Assembly (NCBI GenBank): GCA_947452325.1
Contig: CANGCZ010000055.1
Coordinates: 1-8,647 of the forward strand
DNA: 8,647 bases
Source of the DNA: Comamonadaceae bacterium
GTDB lineage: Bacteria; Pseudomonadota; Gammaproteobacteria; Burkholderiales; Burkholderiaceae_C
Direction of reading: 5' to 3'
A program made the position numbers and the translations under genes. The notes below the pieces were generated by a model that was not told the origin of the DNA, ran no database searches, and was given only the letters and a program-made list of their open reading frames with translations. The stretch's first letter is position 1. Each line of letters opens with the position of its first letter. Positions 6,455 to 8,647 of the stretch are shown piece after piece.

Positions 6455-6736
6455 ATGCCAACCCGCAATGTTGTGCTCACTGACCATCAAGCCACTTTGG
6501 TAGAACAACTTGTCACCAAAGGTCGCTACCAAAACGCAAGCGAAGTTCTCCGTGAAGGCCTTCGACTTCTAGAGAACCGCGAAGCTGAAGATGCTTACCG
6601 TCTACAAGCTTTACGCAATGCCGTGCAGGTTGGTATAGCAGATATCGAATCGGGGCGATCCAAAACCTTTGACTCCAAGGAGTCACTTCGCTCGCACCTT
6701 CAATCAGTGACTGCAAAAGCGCTCAAGGCAGTATGA
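6455..6736 (+). CDS. parD: Type II toxin-antitoxin system antitoxin, ParD family
   Basis: This antitoxin neutralises the downstream ParE-type toxin and probably autoregulates the operon as a dimer. The 93-residue product has a short beta strand (about 4-9) and two helices, with the GRYQNASEVLREGLRLLE segment at 23-40, as in ribbon-helix-helix DNA-binding domains of the ParD/CC2985 group. A linker helix and a charged C-terminal tail (GIADIESGRSK at about 60-70, then the DSKESLRSHLQ region) follow; the tail is the usual toxin-wrapping part. The start at 6455 is fixed by a strong AAGGAGGT site. Its stop overlaps the toxin start by 4 bp (ATGA), so translation is coupled. An inverted repeat just upstream is the likely operator. 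Assignment is by family resemblance and gene order. Confidence 0.9.
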   Translation: MPTRNVVLTDHQATLVEQLVTKGRYQNASEVLREGLRLLENREAEDAYRLQALRNAVQVGIADIESGRSKTFDSKESLRSHLQSVTAKALKAV

Positions 6737-7077
6737 AGGGGAATTGGCGTGTTCGTCTGGCCGAACAGGCTGAACTAGATCTGCTGAGCATCACCATCTG
6801 GACGATGGAAAACTTTGGCGCTCAACAGGCACAAAAGTACACTGAAACCATTTCACTTGCTCTTGAGGCTTTGCAAGATGGCTCTGAAATTTTGGGGGCC
6901 ACCACACAAGAGGATATAGGTCCGGGTATTCGGACATTGCATGTAGCACGTCATGGAAGAAAAGGCCGCCATTTTTTGGTGTTCAGAACGGCACCAGAGC
7001 AAACAATCGACGTTCTCCGATTGCTGCATGACAGTATGGATTTGACCCGGCACGTTTCTCCATCCCAAGACATATGA
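6733..7077 (+). CDS. parE: Type II toxin-antitoxin system toxin, ParE/RelE superfamily
   Basis: ParE-type toxins are small basic proteins with a RelE-like fold; characterised ParE members poison DNA gyrase, whereas RelE members cleave mRNA on the ribosome. The 114-residue product shows the ParE pattern: RLAEQAELDLLSITIWTMEN (8-27), FGAQQAQKY (28-36), a second helix containing LALEALQDG, then RTLHVARHGRKGRHFLVFR (67-85) and VLRLLHDSMDLTRH (94-107). These resemble the ParE group with a conserved R-H-G-R-x-G-R-H-F strand and LLHxxMD ending. The gyrase target is therefore the better guess but is unproven. The ATG overlaps the antitoxin TGA by 4 bp. The ORF is intact and not decayed. The pair sits between two metabolic/RNA genes with no other mobile gene nearby. 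Confidence 0.9.
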   Translation: MKGNWRVRLAEQAELDLLSITIWTMENFGAQQAQKYTETISLALEALQDGSEILGATTQEDIGPGIRTLHVARHGRKGRHFLVFRTAPEQTIDVLRLLHDSMDLTRHVSPSQDI

Positions 7078-7175
7078 CCTTGAAATCGTTTAACTGCTAT
7101 TTGGACTGACCGCAAGCACCACAGGTTAAGCTGTCTCTTTCGTCCCATTTAGACAAACCTAAAAGAAAAAACCGT
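7078..7175 (+). promoter_or_regulatory. Leader region of the RhlE-like helicase gene
   Basis: This is a 98 bp spacer between the toxin stop and the helicase start. No terminator hairpin for the toxin operon and no strong promoter were found. The segment just before the start is A-rich (AAAAGAAAAAA, 7161-7171) and offers at best a weak ribosome binding site. An in-frame stop at 7107-7109 bounds any upstream extension of the helicase. The regulatory label is positional. Confidence 0.3.
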
Positions 7176-8405
7176 TTGAACTTTTCTGATTTCAATCTCA
7201 CCCCCGCGCTGCAAAACGTCGTGACCGACATGGGTTTGTATGCGCCCACACCTATCCAGGTTCAATCCATTCCTGTGGCACTGCAAGGCCGCGACCTGTG
7301 GTCCACCGCGCCCACCGGTTCGGGTAAGACGCTGGCGTTTGCATTGCCGCTGGTGCAGCAACATGTCTTGCATCCGCGCCAGACAAACTTTCGCCGCCCT
7401 ATCCGCAGCCTGCTGCTGGTGCCTACACGCGAGTTAGCGGTGCAAGTGGGTGCTGTATTCACTTCATTGGCTTATCCGCTCAACCTCAAAGTGGCGGTGG
7501 TGTTTGGCGGTGTGTCTATCAACCCGCAAATGATGGACTTGCGAGGCGGCGCGGACATTTTGGTTGCAACGCCCGGGCGACTGCTGGATCTGACTGATCA
7601 CAACGCGGTGCGCTTGAACGATGTGCAACACCTGGTGCTGGACGAAGCCGATAGGCTGCTGGACTTGGGCTTTGCAGATGAATTGCAACGCGTGTTGGCG
7701 CTCTTGCCTGCGAAGAGGCAGACATTGTTGTTTTCAGCCACGTTTGCGCAAGAAGTAGAAGCGCTTGCCACCCACTTGCTGCGCGACCCTGTGCGCATCA
7801 CGGTAGAAGCATTTGAAGGTCACAAGCCAGACATCGCCCAACGCGCGGTTCGCGTAGATGACAAAAAACGAACCGCTTTATTGCGCCACTTGATGGCAGA
7901 AAACAGTTGGAAGCAGGTGCTGGTGTTTGTGGCCACGCGCTACGCCTGCGAGCATGTGGCGAACAAGCTTTGTCGTGCAGGCATCAACGCAGCCCCTTTT
8001 CACGGCGAGATGAGCCAAAGCGCGCGTCAGGATGTGCTGCGCGATTTCAAAACAGGACGCTGTGACGTGATGGTGACCACCGATCTTGCGTCGCGCGGCA
8101 TAGACATCGCCATGCTGCCCGTGGTGGTGAATTACAACTTGCCTCGCTCGGCCACCGACTACACGCACCGTATCGGCCGTACCGGTCGCGCGGGTGCGCA
8201 CGGTGACGCGGTGAGTTTTGTCACCGCTGAAACGCTGGCGCATTGGAAGCTGATACAAAAACGCGAAAGCCTCGCGCTTGATGTAGAGCAGGTGCCGGGT
8301 TTTGAACCGACAGATGAACCACCTGCGCCGCAGGGCAATGGTGGCATCAAAGGGAAAAGGCCGAGTAAAAAGGATAAGTTGAGGGCGAAAGCAGCGCTTG
8401 GTTGA
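7176..8405 (+). CDS. rhlE: RhlE-like DEAD-box ATP-dependent RNA helicase
   Basis: This is a cytoplasmic RNA helicase that unwinds short duplexes using ATP; RhlE members act in ribosome maturation and RNA turnover. The 409-residue product carries every motif in order: Q motif PTPIQ (24-28), Walker A APTGSGKT (45-52), PTRELAVQ (83-90), GG (101-102), TPGR (122-125), DEAD (146-149), SAT (177-179), the VLVFVATR strand (about 228-235), TTDLASRGIDI (281-291) and HRIGRTGRAG (311-320). VVFGGVSINPQMM and LVATPGRLLDL closely resemble E. coli RhlE. A short basic tail (KGKRPSKKDKLRAK) ends the protein. The start is TTG at 7176: it gives the expected FSDFNL N-terminus, no ATG or GTG exists between it and the upstream stop at 7107, and the first internal ATG (codon 19) would cut into the Q-motif region. 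A different DEAD-box subgroup is possible. Confidence 0.9.
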   Translation: MNFSDFNLTPALQNVVTDMGLYAPTPIQVQSIPVALQGRDLWSTAPTGSGKTLAFALPLVQQHVLHPRQTNFRRPIRSLLLVPTRELAVQVGAVFTSLAYPLNLKVAVVFGGVSINPQMMDLRGGADILVATPGRLLDLTDHNAVRLNDVQHLVLDEADRLLDLGFADELQRVLALLPAKRQTLLFSATFAQEVEALATHLLRDPVRITVEAFEGHKPDIAQRAVRVDDKKRTALLRHLMAENSWKQVLVFVATRYACEHVANKLCRAGINAAPFHGEMSQSARQDVLRDFKTGRCDVMVTTDLASRGIDIAMLPVVVNYNLPRSATDYTHRIGRTGRAGAHGDAVSFVTAETLAHWKLIQKRESLALDVEQVPGFEPTDEPPAPQGNGGIKGKRPSKKDKLRAKAALG

Positions 8406-8483
8406 GCATCGCCAGAAGCCAAGAGCAAGCCTCTAAGTTTGTAGTTGTGACGCCCGCTGTTTCCTCCTTAAGGAAGGCAAAGT

Positions 8484-8507
8484 TGCGTGAATATTTGCGA
8501 CTTGCAA
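8484..8507 (+). repeat. 12 bp-period TGCG repeat, upstream cluster (two units)
   Basis: TGCGTGAATATT (8484-8495) and TGCGACTTGCAA (8496-8507) are adjacent 12-base units that share the TGCG start. With the preceding T, the 18-base stretch 8483-8500 matches 8562-8579 at 14 of 18 positions, a direct repeat 79 bp apart. Such spaced boxes resemble binding sites for a regulator or replication initiator, but no binder is known. Confidence 0.5.
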
Positions 8508-8522
8508 TATCGACGCAAGTAT

Positions 8523-8551
8523 TTGAAAAATATAAAGAAAATAAAATTAAT
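8523..8551 (+). promoter_or_regulatory. Candidate sigma-70 promoter
   Basis: TTGAAA (8523-8528) is followed by a 17-base spacer and ATTAAT (8546-8551). The hexamers match consensus at 5/6 and 4/6, and the spacing is ideal. Transcription would begin at about 8558, inside the downstream TGCGA cluster, and run off the window to the right. The surrounding sequence is AT-rich, which raises the chance of accidental matches. Confidence 0.4.
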
Positions 8552-8586
8552 GCGAGGTGATTTGCGACTTTATTTGCGAGATCGAC
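8551..8586 (+). repeat. 12 bp-period TGCGA repeat, downstream cluster (three units)
   Basis: TGCGAGGTGATT (8551-8562), TGCGACTTTATT (8563-8574) and TGCGAGATCGAC (8575-8586) are three head-to-tail 12-base units beginning exactly with TGCGA. The first two also end in ATT. The period of 12 is exact. The cluster begins at the last base of the candidate -10 element and covers the predicted transcription start, a typical repressor position. Confidence 0.6.
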
Positions 8587-8623
8587 TCAACACGGTGCAA
8601 GCCCATTACCAGCTAGTGTGAAG

Positions 8624-8638
8624 TCTACAAATTGTAGA
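8624..8638. repeat. Perfect 15 bp palindrome near the right edge
   Basis: TCTACAA (8624-8630) and TTGTAGA (8632-8638) are exact reverse complements around a central A. As RNA it can form a TCTAC/GTAGA stem with an AAATT loop, followed by T. It may be an operator or a small RNA hairpin. No T-run follows within the 9 bases left before the window ends, so a terminator cannot be judged. Confidence 0.55.
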
Positions 8639-8647
8639 TGATGGTAA

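Larger units (their letters stand above)
8406..8647. other. Non-coding 3' region with AT-rich core
   Basis: No convincing gene or known RNA was recognised in the last 242 bp. The first part includes a 10 bp palindrome TCCTTAAGGA (8465-8474). From about 8490 to 8580 the sequence becomes clearly AT-rich and contains TGCGA boxes at a 12 bp period, listed separately. A perfect 15 bp palindrome lies near the window end. No intrinsic terminator for the helicase gene is evident. The region probably precedes a gene or element beyond the window edge. Confidence 0.5.

Noticed and set aside
8465..8474. Palindrome TCCTTAAGGA as a terminator of the helicase gene
   Set aside because: The stem is short, has no loop and no T-run follows, so there is no basis to call it a terminator.
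8483..8621. Two tiny overlapping open frames (TTG at 8483, 25 codons; ATG at 8550, 23 codons)
   Set aside because: The first has an AAGGAAGG sequence before it, but both are very short and in different frames. Their similar LR-rich peptides are simply the product of the 12 bp DNA repeats.
8587..8647. Possible tRNA or other structured RNA at the right end
   Set aside because: No cloverleaf arms, TTCGAATC-type T-loop or CCA end could be found, and only the single palindrome supports structure.

Overview
The window looks like a piece of a moderately GC-rich betaproteobacterial chromosome, most likely Burkholderiales and Comamonadaceae-like. This is inferred from protein style: a Bug-type solute-binding protein, a type I MurB, YajQ, PlsY and XerD packed together, and an EttA start. 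I could not run a taxonomic search. The window begins inside one gene (ettA) and ends in non-coding sequence, so it may be a complete contig or an arbitrary cut.

Layout. Positions 1-86 (minus) hold the first 28 codons of the ABC-F translation factor ettA. Positions 247-3150 (minus) hold a tight three-gene unit transcribed murB > bug (tctC-like) > xerD. Each junction overlaps: TGATG at murB/bug and 26 bp at bug/xerD. Divergent from murB, with a 38 bp gap, is yajQ (3189-3674, plus). It converges on plsY (3704-4342, minus) across a perfect 10 bp inverted repeat. plsY is the downstream partner of a Tas-like aldo/keto reductase (4346-5422, minus), 3 bp apart. A 210 bp AT-rich divergent spacer then leads to a plus-strand block. 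That block contains a short-chain dehydrogenase (5633-6406), a ParD/ParE-type toxin-antitoxin pair (6455-7077) with a palindromic operator candidate, and an RhlE-like DEAD-box RNA helicase with a TTG start (7176-8405). The last 242 bp hold no convincing gene.

Roles. Most genes are housekeeping: cell-wall precursor synthesis (murB), phospholipid synthesis (plsY), chromosome dimer resolution (xerD), ribosome and RNA function (ettA, rhlE) and a nucleotide-binding regulator (yajQ). The accessory elements are the orphan Bug protein inserted between murB and xerD, the toxin-antitoxin module, and two oxidoreductases of unknown substrate.

No clearly new multi-gene system is visible. The least explained stretch is the 3' end. 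An AT-rich segment there carries two clusters of TGCGA boxes at an exact 12 bp period, flanking a candidate promoter. A perfect 15 bp palindrome follows a few bases before the window ends. It looks like the control region or leader of something that lies outside the window.
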